Assembly: GCA_024691325.1 (NCBI GenBank)
Contig: JAILNR010000011.1
Coordinates: forward strand, 1-64,000
Length of the DNA: 64,000 nt
Source of the DNA: Saccharofermentans sp.
Lineage (GTDB): Bacteria > Bacillota > Clostridia > Saccharofermentanales > Saccharofermentanaceae
Direction: 5' to 3'
In this document: positions 53,671-62,844 of the stretch, piece after piece
Position numbering within the stretch: position 1 is the stretch's first letter
Layout of the letters: each line of letters starts with the position of its first letter
Position numbers and translations under genes: made by a program
Notes under the pieces: model-generated
The model's input: the letters and a program-made list of their open reading frames with translations, nothing else
Database searches by the model: none
Told to the model about the DNA's origin: nothing

Positions 53671-53698
53671 AAAAGCTCCGGGGCATACCCCGGAGCTT
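53671..53698 (-). terminator. Rho-independent terminator after the SPFH gene
   Basis: A perfect 11-base stem, AAGCTCCGGGG and its complement (53673-53683 with 53688-53698), around a 4-base loop. On the minus strand it is followed by a short T run (TTTTT). It ends the SPFH/NfeD transcript 36 bases after the stop. Confidence 0.85.
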
Positions 53699-53733
53699 AT
53701 ATTTTACCATAAACACAAACATCTTGTTTGCTC

Positions 53734-54615
53734 TTATGACTTGATGATCTCCTTAACAGATGTAGCAAGTCCCGCAACACCCTGAAGTTCTGAAGGAATG
53801 ATGATCTTTGTTGCCTGACCGTTAGCGATCTTCTCCATAGCCTCCAAAGATCTGATCTTAACAAGACCGTCATCAGCCTGAACATTCTTGATCATCTGAA
53901 GACCCTGAGCCTTAGCCTCATTGATCTTGAGGATAGCCTCTGCCTGACCTTCTGCCTCACGGATAGCTGCCTCTTTACGAGCCTCAGCACGAAGGATTGC
54001 TGACTCCTTCTCACCCTCTGCCTCACGGATAGCTGCTTCCTTCTTACCTTCTGCAATGAGGATAGCCTCTCTCTTCTCTCGCTCAGCCTTCATCTGCTTC
54101 TCCATCGCAGCCTGAATTTCACGGGGAGGAATGATGTTCTTAAGCTCAACACGGTTAACCTTGATTCCCCAAGGGTCTGTTGCCTCGTCGAGGATCTCTC
54201 TCATTCTTGTGTTGATAATGTCACGGGATGTGAGAGTCTGGTCGAGCTCGAGGTCACCGATGATGTTACGAAGTGTTGTAGCAGAAAGGTTCTCGATAGC
54301 GATGATAGGACGCTCGATACCGTATGTATAGAGCTTAGGATCAACGATCTGATAGAAAAGAACCGTATCGATCTGCATTGTAACGTTATCCTTTGTGATA
54401 ACGGCCTGAGGAGCAAAGTCTGCAACCTTCTCCTTCAAAGAGATCCTCTTGGCGATCTTATCGATGAAAGGAACCTTGAGATGGAATCCTGTGTCGAATG
54501 TCGTCTTGTATGTACCGAAGCGCTCAATGATATGAGTTGTAGCCTGGGGTACGATATCGATCGACAGTACTGCCAAGATGATGAATACTACTGAAACGAT
54601 AATGATGATAGGCAT
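53734..54615 (-). CDS. SPFH/band-7 membrane scaffold protein (stomatin-like)
   Basis: A 293-residue protein. The start at 54615 (MPIIIIVSVVFIIL) is chosen because GGAGGAG lies 7 bases before it; the longer ORF would run into nfeD. One N-terminal helix anchors it, then comes the band-7 domain (THIIERFGTYKTTFDTGFH to VELKNIIPPREIQ). The following Ala-Glu-rich coiled coil has repeats of KEAAIREAEGE. Such proteins form oligomeric scaffolds in lipid microdomains. It is paired with NfeD four bases upstream, the standard bacterial partner. Confidence 0.9.
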   Translation of the reverse strand: MPIIIIVSVVFIILAVLSIDIVPQATTHIIERFGTYKTTFDTGFHLKVPFIDKIAKRISLKEKVADFAPQAVITKDNVTMQIDTVLFYQIVDPKLYTYGIERPIIAIENLSATTLRNIIGDLELDQTLTSRDIINTRMREILDEATDPWGIKVNRVELKNIIPPREIQAAMEKQMKAEREKREAILIAEGKKEAAIREAEGEKESAILRAEARKEAAIREAEGQAEAILKINEAKAQGLQMIKNVQADDGLVKIRSLEAMEKIANGQATKIIIPSELQGVAGLATSVKEIIKS

Positions 54616-54619
54616 ATAT

Positions 54620-55078
54620 TTACTCCTCCTTGTAATCCTCGACCAAGAGCTTAACACCCTCGATCGCTAATACCTTAACTTTTGCGCCTTCAGGTATAAC
54701 CTGATTCTCTTCGCGGGTCTTGGCGCTCCAGACCTGTCCCTTTACTTTTACCTGACCTTTTGCTTCGAGTGTATCGATAGTCTTGATAACTACTCCTATT
54801 TCTCCAAAGAGTCTGTCAGCGTTGGTCGCATTTTCTTTCCTCTTATATCTCTCATTAAGCTGGGGCTTGATCCACTTAACGCAGATGAAGAAGAAAACTA
54901 TAGAGACTACTACCATAACCAGTATCTGTATGCCGATTGGAGCTCCGAAGTATGCACAAATCGCTGCAACTGCACTTCCTACCGCACACCAGATCGTTGT
55001 TAATCCCAACGTGATACCTTCGATGACTATAAATATAACCGCAAGTATCAACCATAATACCCACATGCTGATATCCAT
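54620..55078 (-). CDS. NfeD-like membrane protein
   Basis: A 152-residue protein with three or four hydrophobic helices in the first 75 residues (WVLWLILAVIFIVIEGITLGL) and an OB-fold C-terminal domain (IGVVIKTIDTLEAKGQVKVKGQVW, then KVLAIEGVKLLVEDY). NfeD proteins work with SPFH scaffolds such as the next gene. This is the short form without a protease domain. Confidence 0.88.
   Translation of the reverse strand: MDISMWVLWLILAVIFIVIEGITLGLTTIWCAVGSAVAAICAYFGAPIGIQILVMVVVSIVFFFICVKWIKPQLNERYKRKENATNADRLFGEIGVVIKTIDTLEAKGQVKVKGQVWSAKTREENQVIPEGAKVKVLAIEGVKLLVEDYKEE
54623..54630 (-). promoter_or_regulatory. Ribosome-binding site of the SPFH gene
   Basis: AGGAGGAG on the minus strand, 7 bases before the ATG at 54615 and inside the last codons of nfeD. 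It fixes the start of the SPFH gene. Confidence 0.75.
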
Positions 55079-55178
55079 AATCCTATCCCCCTTTCCACGA
55101 ATTTATGTAAATTATAGTTAACGGAATATGGGGTTTCAATGAACTTACAGCCATCTTATACTTTTCTTAATCTTTGCA

Positions 55179-55823
55179 TCACCTGCTCAAAACAGTAGTT
55201 CCAAATATAATTATATCCAAAAGCAGATTCACAAGCGCACAGAATCCGATCAACATATCCTTTGCAAAATCATCCAGGGCATTTCTTTCAAAGAAATATC
55301 CCACTACTGCGATAACATTCAAAATCAGCTGAACATACGCGAATACATCTGTTCTTTCGGACGCTCCGAGCATCTTCGGATCACTTAATATTTCCTCGCT
55401 CTCAATCCCGTCTCTTACCTGCTCAAGGCGGTCGCAGTATTCTTCATATGTATATGTCTTACCCTGTAAAACGCTATAGTCTTCAGGACTTACATAATTA
55501 AGCCTGTTAACGGGGAAATCCCTGTAGGTGTTCCCATCGTGAACCACCGTACAATAACTGCCCTGCAGATTGTATGCATACACATCCGCATTGGTTTGAA
55601 GCAGAAGCATATTTCTTGAGTCAGTCATATCAAGATTGGTGTTATAGATAAGGTTAGGATCCGTGGGTTCCGTCGTCTTTGCATGTGCAAGAAAATAGTA
55701 TTCTCCCGCTTCATATTTCTCATAAGATTCTCTATAGGGATCTACCTGACTGAACAGGCTGATTAAAGACATAACTGTAGAAATGAATATGAAGCCTATG
55801 CAGGCATACTTAAACTTATTCAT
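55179..55823 (-). CDS. Uncharacterised membrane protein
   Basis: A 214-residue protein I do not recognise. One N-terminal helix (residues about 6-25) is followed by a polar region of about 135 residues, rich in Asp, Asn and Tyr, likely outside the cell, and two closing helices (about 163-182 and 190-212). It has no cysteine pair or catalytic motif that stands out. It overlaps truA by 8 bases at its start, so it is probably translated with it. Confidence 0.65.
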   Translation of the reverse strand: MNKFKYACIGFIFISTVMSLISLFSQVDPYRESYEKYEAGEYYFLAHAKTTEPTDPNLIYNTNLDMTDSRNMLLLQTNADVYAYNLQGSYCTVVHDGNTYRDFPVNRLNYVSPEDYSVLQGKTYTYEEYCDRLEQVRDGIESEEILSDPKMLGASERTDVFAYVQLILNVIAVVGYFFERNALDDFAKDMLIGFCALVNLLLDIIIFGTTVLSR

Positions 55824-56565
55824 AATCGTAGAAAACCTCCTCGAGTGTCAGCCCTTCAGGAGGAAGAGTCTTACCTGCTTTCTCCCGGTCACATGACGCG
55901 ATAATGGAAGGTATATCCTCCACGGCAATCTTTCCCTGTCCGACATATAAAAGTGTACCTGCAATTATCCGGACCATGTTGTAAAGAAACGCCTCCCCGA
56001 CAACCTCAATCTTGATAATGCCTTCGTCATCAGGATCATATACCCTTACCCTGGACAGACGTCTTACAGTTGTATTCTGCGATCCGCCTGCCGCACAAAA
56101 AGCTTTAAAGTCGTGCTCACCTTCAAACAAAGGTGCTGCGCTTTTCATCTTATCAATATCCAGGTTTCCCGTCACCAGGTGGGAAAACCTTCTTCTCATA
56201 GGACTTTTAAAAGGGGAGTTATAAATTCTGTAGATATATCTTTTTCCTTTGTTGTCAAACCTGGCGTTAAAATCATCACGCACCCGGATTGCTCTTACAA
56301 CAGCTACATCTTCAGGAAGAAGTGCGTTACATGCAAAAGGGATCTTATCTTCAGGAATAACAAACGGGACCTTCGCCGAACAGACGAGGCCGCGTGCGTG
56401 GACCCCTGCATCTGTCCGGGATGATCCCGTTACTTTGATTTCTTCTTTATAAAGAGTAGTAAGTACTTCCTGTATCTGCCCCTGAACAGATCTGCCGTTA
56501 TCCTGATATTGCCAGCCGACAAAATCAGTGCCGTCGAATTCGATTACAAGAGCAATAGTGGGCAT
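55816..56565 (-). CDS. truA: tRNA pseudouridine(38-40) synthase
   Basis: A 249-residue enzyme that isomerises uridines at positions 38-40 of tRNA anticodon arms. The start at 56565 (MPTIALVIEFDGTDF) is preferred over the longer ORF, which would overlap the ROK gene. Catalytic Asp52 lies in GSSRTDAGVHARG, and NMVRIIAGTLLYVGQGK is also typical. In many Bacillota it directly follows ecfT; here a ROK kinase gene lies between. Confidence 0.93.
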   Translation of the reverse strand: MPTIALVIEFDGTDFVGWQYQDNGRSVQGQIQEVLTTLYKEEIKVTGSSRTDAGVHARGLVCSAKVPFVIPEDKIPFACNALLPEDVAVVRAIRVRDDFNARFDNKGKRYIYRIYNSPFKSPMRRRFSHLVTGNLDIDKMKSAAPLFEGEHDFKAFCAAGGSQNTTVRRLSRVRVYDPDDEGIIKIEVVGEAFLYNMVRIIAGTLLYVGQGKIAVEDIPSIIASCDREKAGKTLPPEGLTLEEVFYDYE

Positions 56566-56569
56566 CGCC

Positions 56570-57553
56570 TTAGCAGGCTGTACCGTCGATGTTATCACGT
56601 ACGCATGTCATACCCATCATGGCAGCGCCGACGATACCTGCATCATTACCCATCTGAGCCAAAGCAATCCTGGTCTTCTTAACACCGGGACCGAAGAAAG
56701 GACGGCTCATAGTCTTCTCCTGCATAGGGATAAGGAGCGGATCACCTTCGTTACAGATACCGCCGCCTACAACGAGAACCTCAGGCATGAATGTATTGAT
56801 GGCATTAGCAAGACCGTCTGCGAGGTAATCTGTGTACATATCGATTACATCGTTCGCAGCCTTATCGCCCATTCTCTGTGCGATGAATGCGATCTTTCCG
56901 TTTACCTTGCCTTCCTTCTCGATTACTTCATTGAGCTTGGAATCAGGATTAGCCTCGGCAGCTTCCTTTGTCATTCTTACAAGAGCAGAAGCTGATGCAT
57001 AACACTCAAAGCAACCCTTGCGTCCGCATGTGCACTGCACACCGCCTGATACGAGAACTGTGTGACCGAACTCGGAACCTGCCTGATTGAAACCGGAATA
57101 GATCTTGCCGTCGATGATTACTCCGGCACCTACTCCTGTTCCAAGTGTAATTGTAACTGAATCTTTCGCGCCCTTTGCCGCACCTGCAATTGCCTCAGCC
57201 ATAGCAGCGCAGTTAGCGTCATTATCGATGTAAACAGGGAGGTCGATTACCTCTCGTATCAGCTTTCTCATAGGAGCCATGTTGAAAGGAAGGTTACCTG
57301 CATACACAAGCAGACCTGCCTTGTTATCAGGCGTTCCGGGAGAACCGATACCGATAGCGGCAATATCCTCTTTCTTAAGACCGGCTTCCTCAATTACTCT
57401 TGCAGCCAAAGATCCCATATCGTGAATGATCTCTTCCATAGGTCTTTGAGCATTCGTCTTGATGCTTGCTTTGTTTAAAAGCTTACCGTCACCGTCAACG
57501 ATGCCTGCCTTGATATTTGTACCGCCCAAATCGATGCCAACATAATATGCCAT
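56570..57553 (-). CDS. ROK family sugar kinase, glucokinase-like
   Basis: A 327-residue kinase. It opens GIDLGGTNIKAGIVD (ATP phosphate loop), has DNDANCAAMAEA with the catalytic Asp, GSEFGHTVL, and the zinc motif CTCGRKGCFECY that defines ROK proteins. It most likely phosphorylates glucose, but fructose or mannose kinases of this family look alike. Its stop is 4 bases before truA, so the two are co-transcribed. Confidence 0.87.
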   Translation of the reverse strand: MAYYVGIDLGGTNIKAGIVDGDGKLLNKASIKTNAQRPMEEIIHDMGSLAARVIEEAGLKKEDIAAIGIGSPGTPDNKAGLLVYAGNLPFNMAPMRKLIREVIDLPVYIDNDANCAAMAEAIAGAAKGAKDSVTITLGTGVGAGVIIDGKIYSGFNQAGSEFGHTVLVSGGVQCTCGRKGCFECYASASALVRMTKEAAEANPDSKLNEVIEKEGKVNGKIAFIAQRMGDKAANDVIDMYTDYLADGLANAINTFMPEVLVVGGGICNEGDPLLIPMQEKTMSRPFFGPGVKKTRIALAQMGNDAGIVGAAMMGMTCVRDNIDGTAC

Positions 57554-57620
57554 CCGATTATTCCTCCTGCTAACCTTAATAACTTGTTAATTCTATCACA
57601 TCTGTCTGATGTGTTGTAGA

Positions 57621-58433
57621 TTACTTGCCGTAAAGAAACTCCACCGCAATGAGCATCCCGGCTCCCGCCAGAAAGACGATCAAAACTGCGATGTCACGCC
57701 CGCTGATCTTCAGCGGATTAAGTTTTGTTCTTCCCTCTCCGCCTCTGTAGCATCTTGCATCCATAGCAACCGCGAGGTCCTCGGCTCTCTTAAACGAAGA
57801 GACGAACAGAGGGATAAGAACTGTTATGTATCCTTTGACTCTGTTGATAAAAGTACCCGTGTCGTAATCGGCTCCACGTGATACCTGTGCCTTCATTATC
57901 TTGTCTGTCTCCTCGATAAGAGTCGGGATAAAACGAAGTGCGATCGACATCATCATGCTCATCTCGTGAACCGGAACATGTATTACTTTAAGAGGTGCCA
58001 TAAGCGACTCAAGCGCGTCGGATATCTTAAGAGGCGTCGTCGTTAAAGTCAGAAGAACTGATGTGCATAAAATCAGGAACAGTATCCTTAGCGACATCAG
58101 AACGGCCCTTTGAACACCGTAATCCGTCACTGTAAGGAAACGCCACTGCCAGATCATCTGTCCCTGCTTTAGCGTAAAAAGGTTAAGCAGGAAGATAAAA
58201 AGAGTAAGCGGGATTATCGGCTTAAGCGTGGATAAAGTAACCTTAACGGGAATCTTCGCCGTCACAAGCTGCACCAGCGTAAGCAGTGCCAATGCTATGA
58301 GAGCAGCAGGAGAATTAACCACGAATATAGTCACGAGGTAAACGATATATAAGATCACCTTAATCCTGGGATCCGTCTTATGCAGGACCGAGCCTGTCTC
58401 GACATAACGGCCGAGGCTGATATCGTTTAACAT
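57621..58433 (-). CDS. ecfT: ECF transporter transmembrane component EcfT
   Basis: A 270-residue membrane protein with about five or six helices. The long cytoplasmic segment contains the two coupling motifs, QVSRGADY and DARCYRGG, that dock onto the ATPases. It is the shared core of energy-coupling-factor vitamin importers, which work with separate substrate-binding S proteins; none is encoded here. It overlaps the ATPase gene by 7 bases. Confidence 0.92.
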   Translation of the reverse strand: MLNDISLGRYVETGSVLHKTDPRIKVILYIVYLVTIFVVNSPAALIALALLTLVQLVTAKIPVKVTLSTLKPIIPLTLFIFLLNLFTLKQGQMIWQWRFLTVTDYGVQRAVLMSLRILFLILCTSVLLTLTTTPLKISDALESLMAPLKVIHVPVHEMSMMMSIALRFIPTLIEETDKIMKAQVSRGADYDTGTFINRVKGYITVLIPLFVSSFKRAEDLAVAMDARCYRGGEGRTKLNPLKISGRDIAVLIVFLAGAGMLIAVEFLYGK

Positions 58434-60199
58434 TTCATCACGCTCCTGATTATCGAAGCAGCTTCGTTACGTGCATCAGGATACGGAGGCATAACATCGA
58501 TGCCCGGATAGTCCTTAGCAAGTGTCTGCTTAACCTTGGAAGAGAACTTGTAAAGCAAGGGCAGACTGAGCCCGTATGATTTTGCTTTTCCCTCATTCTC
58601 GAAAAGCTCCGAGGGTGCACCGCATGCAGCTTCACGCCCGTCCTTTATGCAGTAAATCCGGTCCGCATATCTTGCCGCCTCATCCATGTTGTGTGATACG
58701 AGCACGATGGTAGTCCCCGTCTCACGCAGAGCGAGAATAGTATCAAACATCTCTCTTCTTCCCACAGGATCAAGGCCTGCCGCGGGCTCATCGAGAACCA
58801 GGATCTTGGGCTTCATTACAAGCACACCCGCAAGTGCCGCTCTTCTTTTTTGTCCTCCCGACAGCTCGAAAGGACTTCTCGTGAGCAGTTCCTCGGGAAG
58901 TCCCGACAGAAGAGCCGCAGCCTTTACCCTGCCCTCGCGGTTTACACCTGGGGTATTCATTTTTATAAGGCCGTAGGCTATGTCCTTTTCGACGGTTTCC
59001 TCAAATAACTGGTACTCGGGGTACTGGAACACAAGCCCCACTTTCTGCCTTATCCTTGTGATATCTTTTTTCTTTTTTGTGGTGAGAATTTCATTATCAG
59101 ATATGACTCTCACGTCACCGCTTTGCGGTCTTATTATTCCGTTAAGGTGGGAAATGAGCGTTGTCTTGCCGCAGCCGCTCTTGCCTACTATGGCAAGTAT
59201 CTCTCCCTCGTATACATCGAGGTTGATGTGCTCTATGGCAAATGATTTCCCGTCATCATAAGAGAAAGAAAGGTCCTTAACTTCGAGGATCTTCTCACCC
59301 TTTTCCCGATGCCCGGAAAGATCCATCGCGGGAACTTCTTTTGCATTCTTCGCAAACCTTACGGCCGCTTCTATTCTGGACTTTTTATCCTTAATATCAT
59401 CGCGGGTTATCTTGCTGCCCGTCGCCTTTGCCATCTCATTAACAAGGCTTATATCGGGAGGAAGTTCGAGTCCCGCCTTTATAACTTTATCGGGATCTGC
59501 AAAAATCTGCGCCGGAGTGCCGCTCATGGTGACCTTGCCGTGCTCAACGACAAATATCTTCTCGCACCTTGCCGCCTCATTCATGTCATGGGTGATAGTT
59601 ATAACTGTTATTCCCTTGTCTTTTTGCAGCTGCTCAACAAGATCAAGGAATTCATCACGGCTTATGGGATCTAACATTGCCGTGGATTCATCTAATATCA
59701 GAACCTCCGGATGCATCGCAAGTGCACCTGCTATGGCAAGTTTCTGCTTTTGTCCTCCGGATAATGAAGCCGCCTGTCTTCCTCTTAATTCATAAAGACC
59801 GACGTACTTGAGAGCCTCATCGACTCTTTGTCTTAGTTCCGGAAGCGGTACGCCCAGATTCTCGGGTCCAAACGCAACATCTTCCTCAACTATGGTGCCT
59901 ACTATCTGGTTGTCAGGATTCTGAAATACATAAGCACACTTTTGTCTTATGTTATAGCATGTGCTGTCATCACGGGCTTCGTGCCCCAGGACGACTACGG
60001 TACCGCTGTCAGGCAGCTCAAGAACATCGATTACTTTGGCAAGAGTTGACTTTCCGGAACCGTTGGGGCCTAATACAGCGCAGTAAGAACCGGTCTCCAC
60101 TTCGAGACTTATACCGTCAAGAGCTTTTATGGATGTGGATTCACCCTCATCCGTCTTGTACGTAAAATCAACGTTTCTTACGCTTATTCCGACCGCCAT
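58427..60199 (-). CDS. Fused ECF ATPase, EcfA1-EcfA2 in one chain
   Basis: A 590-residue protein holding two complete ABC ATPase domains. Domain 1 (about 1-275): Walker A GPNGSGKST (44-52), LSGGQKQKLAIAGAL, and ILDESTAMLDP, which is EcfA1-like. Domain 2 (about 308-590): VGKSGCGKTT, LSGGQKRRAALAGVL, and VLDEPAAGLDP, EcfA2-like. A linker of about 30 residues joins them. In most Bacillota these are two adjacent genes (cbiO1, cbiO2) of about 280 codons each; the combined length here equals their sum. They power vitamin uptake with EcfT. Confidence 0.92.
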   Translation of the reverse strand: MAVGISVRNVDFTYKTDEGESTSIKALDGISLEVETGSYCAVLGPNGSGKSTLAKVIDVLELPDSGTVVVLGHEARDDSTCYNIRQKCAYVFQNPDNQIVGTIVEEDVAFGPENLGVPLPELRQRVDEALKYVGLYELRGRQAASLSGGQKQKLAIAGALAMHPEVLILDESTAMLDPISRDEFLDLVEQLQKDKGITVITITHDMNEAARCEKIFVVEHGKVTMSGTPAQIFADPDKVIKAGLELPPDISLVNEMAKATGSKITRDDIKDKKSRIEAAVRFAKNAKEVPAMDLSGHREKGEKILEVKDLSFSYDDGKSFAIEHINLDVYEGEILAIVGKSGCGKTTLISHLNGIIRPQSGDVRVISDNEILTTKKKKDITRIRQKVGLVFQYPEYQLFEETVEKDIAYGLIKMNTPGVNREGRVKAAALLSGLPEELLTRSPFELSGGQKRRAALAGVLVMKPKILVLDEPAAGLDPVGRREMFDTILALRETGTTIVLVSHNMDEAARYADRIYCIKDGREAACGAPSELFENEGKAKSYGLSLPLLYKFSSKVKQTLAKDYPGIDVMPPYPDARNEAASIIRSVMKC

Positions 60200-60211
60200 G
60201 TTAATCTTTCA

Positions 60212-60241
60212 TAAAAATCGGGGCTGCTTTGAGCAGCCCCG
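60212..60241 (-). terminator. Rho-independent terminator after rplQ
   Basis: A perfect 10-base stem CGGGGCTGCT and its complement (60219-60228 with 60232-60241) around a 3-base loop. On the minus strand it is followed by ATTTTTAT. It marks the end of the ribosomal protein operon, although ecf genes start directly after it and may depend on read-through. Confidence 0.85.
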
Positions 60242-60284
60242 TTCAAGTTCACTTCTTCTCTATCTGATTTGACTGCCGTTCGGA

Positions 60285-60809
60285 TCAGACAAACTCGAGA
60301 ATTGCCATCTCAGAACCGTCACCTCTTCTGGCACCGATCTTGATGACTCTTGTGTATCCGCCCTGTCTGCCCTCATACTTGGGAGCGATCTCATCAAAGA
60401 GCTTGTTTACAGGGTTGATAGTGTTACCCTCTGCATCATGGCTCTTAAGAAGCCACTTTGTCATGTTCTTTCTTGCAGCGAGTCTGGATGCTGAATCCAC
60501 CTGAACTGTCTTTGTCTTAACTTCACGATCAACTGTATCGTACTTGTTACCGTTCTTGGATGTCTTGGTTACGAGAACCTTCTTACCCTTACCGTCAAGC
60601 TTAGCTGCGGAAACCGTAACGTCCTTTGTTGTGAAATTATCCTTCTCCTTGATAGCGTCTGCTACGAGCTTGTCAACGATGGAACTTACTTCCTTCGCAC
60701 GAGCTACTGTAGTCTCAACTCTGCCGTTGATAACGAGTGCAGTTGAGAGGTTACGCAGGATAGCGATCTTCTGATCAGACGCACGGCCAAGTTTTCTGTT
60801 AACTGCCAT
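60285..60809 (-). CDS. rplQ: 50S ribosomal protein L17
   Basis: A 174-residue ribosomal protein. The start [20 protein letters not shown] and the end [25 protein letters not shown] are L17. Compared with the usual 120 or so residues there is an insertion of about 50 residues in the middle ([20 protein letters not shown] onward). Similar long forms are known in Lachnospiraceae-like Clostridia. Last gene before the operon terminator. Confidence 0.95.
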   Translation of the reverse strand: MAVNRKLGRASDQKIAILRNLSTALVINGRVETTVARAKEVSSIVDKLVADAIKEKDNFTTKDVTVSAAKLDGKGKKVLVTKTSKNGNKYDTVDREVKTKTVQVDSASRLAARKNMTKWLLKSHDAEGNTINPVNKLFDEIAPKYEGRQGGYTRVIKIGARRGDGSEMAILEFV

Positions 60810-60834
60810 ATCTTCTTATCCTCCTAAAGTGCTC

Positions 60835-61788
60835 TTATACATCGGCATCTGCAAGATGCAGACCCATGTCGGAAAGCTTCGCGATGACTTCATCAAGCGA
60901 CTTCTTTCCAAGATTTCTTACCTTGATCATCTCGTCCTCGGACTTGCTGATGAGATCACCAACTGTGTTGATGGCTGCTCTCTTCAAGCAGTTATATGTA
61001 CGAACTGAGAAGTCAAGATCCTCGATAGCTCTGTTAAGCTCGGAATTCTTCTCTGTCTTAGGCTCAACGGTCTTGAAGCTGATGCCGCTGTCCGTATCTG
61101 TCAAAGCCTTGAAAAGACTTAAGTGTGTGATAAGGATGTCAGCAGCAGAAGCAAATGCCTCATCAACTGCGATTGTACCGTCTGTCCAAACCTCAAGTGT
61201 CAGGCTGTCATAGTCTGTACGTGCGCCGACACGGGTATTCTCGACAACGAAGTTTGCCTTCTTGATAGGTGTGAAGATTGAGTCAATAGCGATGATGCCG
61301 ATTGCCTGACCTTCAACCTTATTCTGCTCTGCTGTGTTGTAGCCACGGCCCTTGCTTATTGTAAGTTCCATGAATACCTTTGCTTCACCGTTGAGATGAG
61401 CGATTACGAGATCGGGATTAACGATCTCAACCTCATCGTCATGAACGATATCACCGGCCTTGAGCTCGCCTGTCTTACCCTCAGGTACGCTGATGCATAC
61501 TGTCTTGGGAGTATCGCTGTGGAGCTTAACGCGGATATCCTTAACATTAAGGATGATCTCTGTCATGTCCTCGATGATGCCGGGAACAGTTGTGAACTCG
61601 TGGTAGATGTTATCGATCTTGATAGCTGTAACAGCAGCGCCTGTTAAAGAAGAAAGCAGAACACGGCGCAGGGAGTTACCAAGCGTCGTACCATATCCGC
61701 GCTCGAGCGGGGATACGACATATTTGCCGTAAGAACCATCTTCGCTTGTTTCTTTACATTCAATGGTAGGCTGTAAAATATCGTTCAT
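60835..61788 (-). CDS. rpoA: RNA polymerase alpha subunit
   Basis: A 317-residue alpha subunit. The N-terminal dimer domain (about 1-230) has PLERGYGTTLGNSLRRVLLSS; a linker rich in Lys and Glu leads to the C-terminal DNA-binding domain (about 245-310) with RTYNCLKRAAINTVGDLI and RNLGKKSLDEV. Standard position between rpsD and rplQ. Confidence 0.97.
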   Translation of the reverse strand: MNDILQPTIECKETSEDGSYGKYVVSPLERGYGTTLGNSLRRVLLSSLTGAAVTAIKIDNIYHEFTTVPGIIEDMTEIILNVKDIRVKLHSDTPKTVCISVPEGKTGELKAGDIVHDDEVEIVNPDLVIAHLNGEAKVFMELTISKGRGYNTAEQNKVEGQAIGIIAIDSIFTPIKKANFVVENTRVGARTDYDSLTLEVWTDGTIAVDEAFASAADILITHLSLFKALTDTDSGISFKTVEPKTEKNSELNRAIEDLDFSVRTYNCLKRAAINTVGDLISKSEDEMIKVRNLGKKSLDEVIAKLSDMGLHLADADV

Positions 61789-61813
61789 TCTTTTTCCTCC
61801 GATCTACAGGCTA

Positions 61814-62410
61814 TTACTTGCTGTACAACTCGACGATTGCAACTGCGTTTACAGGTACATCGATCTGCTCAGCTGTAGGGATAGCGTTGACCTTTCCTGC
61901 GAGCTTCTCGCGATCTGCTGATACCCACTCAGGGATGATTCTTCCGTCTGTAGACTCAAGGATCTCCTTAAATCTGGGGGAAGACTTAGCAGCTTCCTTA
62001 ACCTCGAGCTCATCACCTACTGATACGCGGTATGAGGGAATGTTAACGATCTTGCCGTTGATCTTGATGTTTCTGTGGCTGATGATCTGCTTAGCTTCGT
62101 CTCTTGTTCTTGCATAGCCCATTCTGAAAAGAACGTTATCAAGTCTTGTCTCGAGGAGGATCATAAGATTCTCACCGACTGTACCGTAGTGAAGCTTCTG
62201 AGCCTTCTCGAAATAGTTTCTGAAAGGCTTCTCAAGAACGCCATAGATAAACTTAGCCTTCTGCTTCTCCTTGAGCTGTGCGCCATACTCGGAGAGCTTT
62301 CTGGGTCTGCTGTTTCTGTTTCTTGTTGATTTCTTATCTATACCAAGGAATGCCGGCTCAATGTCAAGCGACCTGCATTTCTTGAGGACAGGTGTCATAT
62401 CTCTTGCCAT
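61814..62410 (-). CDS. rpsD: 30S ribosomal protein S4, zinc-free form
   Basis: A 198-residue S4. The ATG at 62410 (MARDMTPVL) is chosen; the track ORF opens two codons earlier at a TTG. The N-terminus has a single Cys instead of the four-Cys zinc site, so it is the C-minus type. The S4 RNA-binding domain starts near RLDNVLFRMGYARTRDEA. It nucleates 30S assembly and in many bacteria controls its own operon. Confidence 0.96.
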   Translation of the reverse strand: MARDMTPVLKKCRSLDIEPAFLGIDKKSTRNRNSRPRKLSEYGAQLKEKQKAKFIYGVLEKPFRNYFEKAQKLHYGTVGENLMILLETRLDNVLFRMGYARTRDEAKQIISHRNIKINGKIVNIPSYRVSVGDELEVKEAAKSSPRFKEILESTDGRIIPEWVSADREKLAGKVNAIPTAEQIDVPVNAVAIVELYSK

Positions 62411-62432
62411 AATCAATTACCCTTCTTTCGTA

Positions 62433-62828
62433 TTAAACTCTGCGACGCTTGGGAGGACGGCAGCCGTTATGAGGAACGGGTGTAACGTCCTTGATCATCG
62501 TAATCTCAAGACCTGCAGTAGCGAGTGCTCTTACAGCAGACTCACGACCTGCTCCGGGTCCCTTGACATAAACCTCTACTGTCTTCATACCGTGATCTAC
62601 AGCCTTCTTGGCAGCATCCTCGGCAGCGATCTGAGCCGCAAAAGCAGTACCCTTACGGGAACCTCTCATGTTCTGCATTCCTGCAGAAGACCAGGAAATA
62701 GCATTTCCTGCCTTATCAGTAATTGTGATAATGGTGTTGTTGAATGTTGCGTGAATGTGAGCAGCGCCTTCGACGATGTTCTTACGTTCACGTCTCTTAG
62801 GCCTTGAGGCCGTTTTGTTATTAGCCAT
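62433..62828 (-). CDS. rpsK: 30S ribosomal protein S11
   Basis: A 131-residue S11 of normal length. The sequence [20 protein letters not shown] and the end [18 protein letters not shown] are diagnostic. It binds 16S rRNA at the platform. Located between rpsM (16 bases upstream) and rpsD. Confidence 0.97.
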   Translation of the reverse strand: MANNKTASRPKRRERKNIVEGAAHIHATFNNTIITITDKAGNAISWSSAGMQNMRGSRKGTAFAAQIAAEDAAKKAVDHGMKTVEVYVKGPGAGRESAVRALATAGLEITMIKDVTPVPHNGCRPPKRRRV

Positions 62829-62844
62829 TTAAATTCGCCTCCCC

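Noticed and set aside
53940-54120. Short direct repeats in the SPFH gene
   Set aside because: They encode the Ala-Glu coiled coil usual in stomatin-like proteins, not a mobile or CRISPR repeat.
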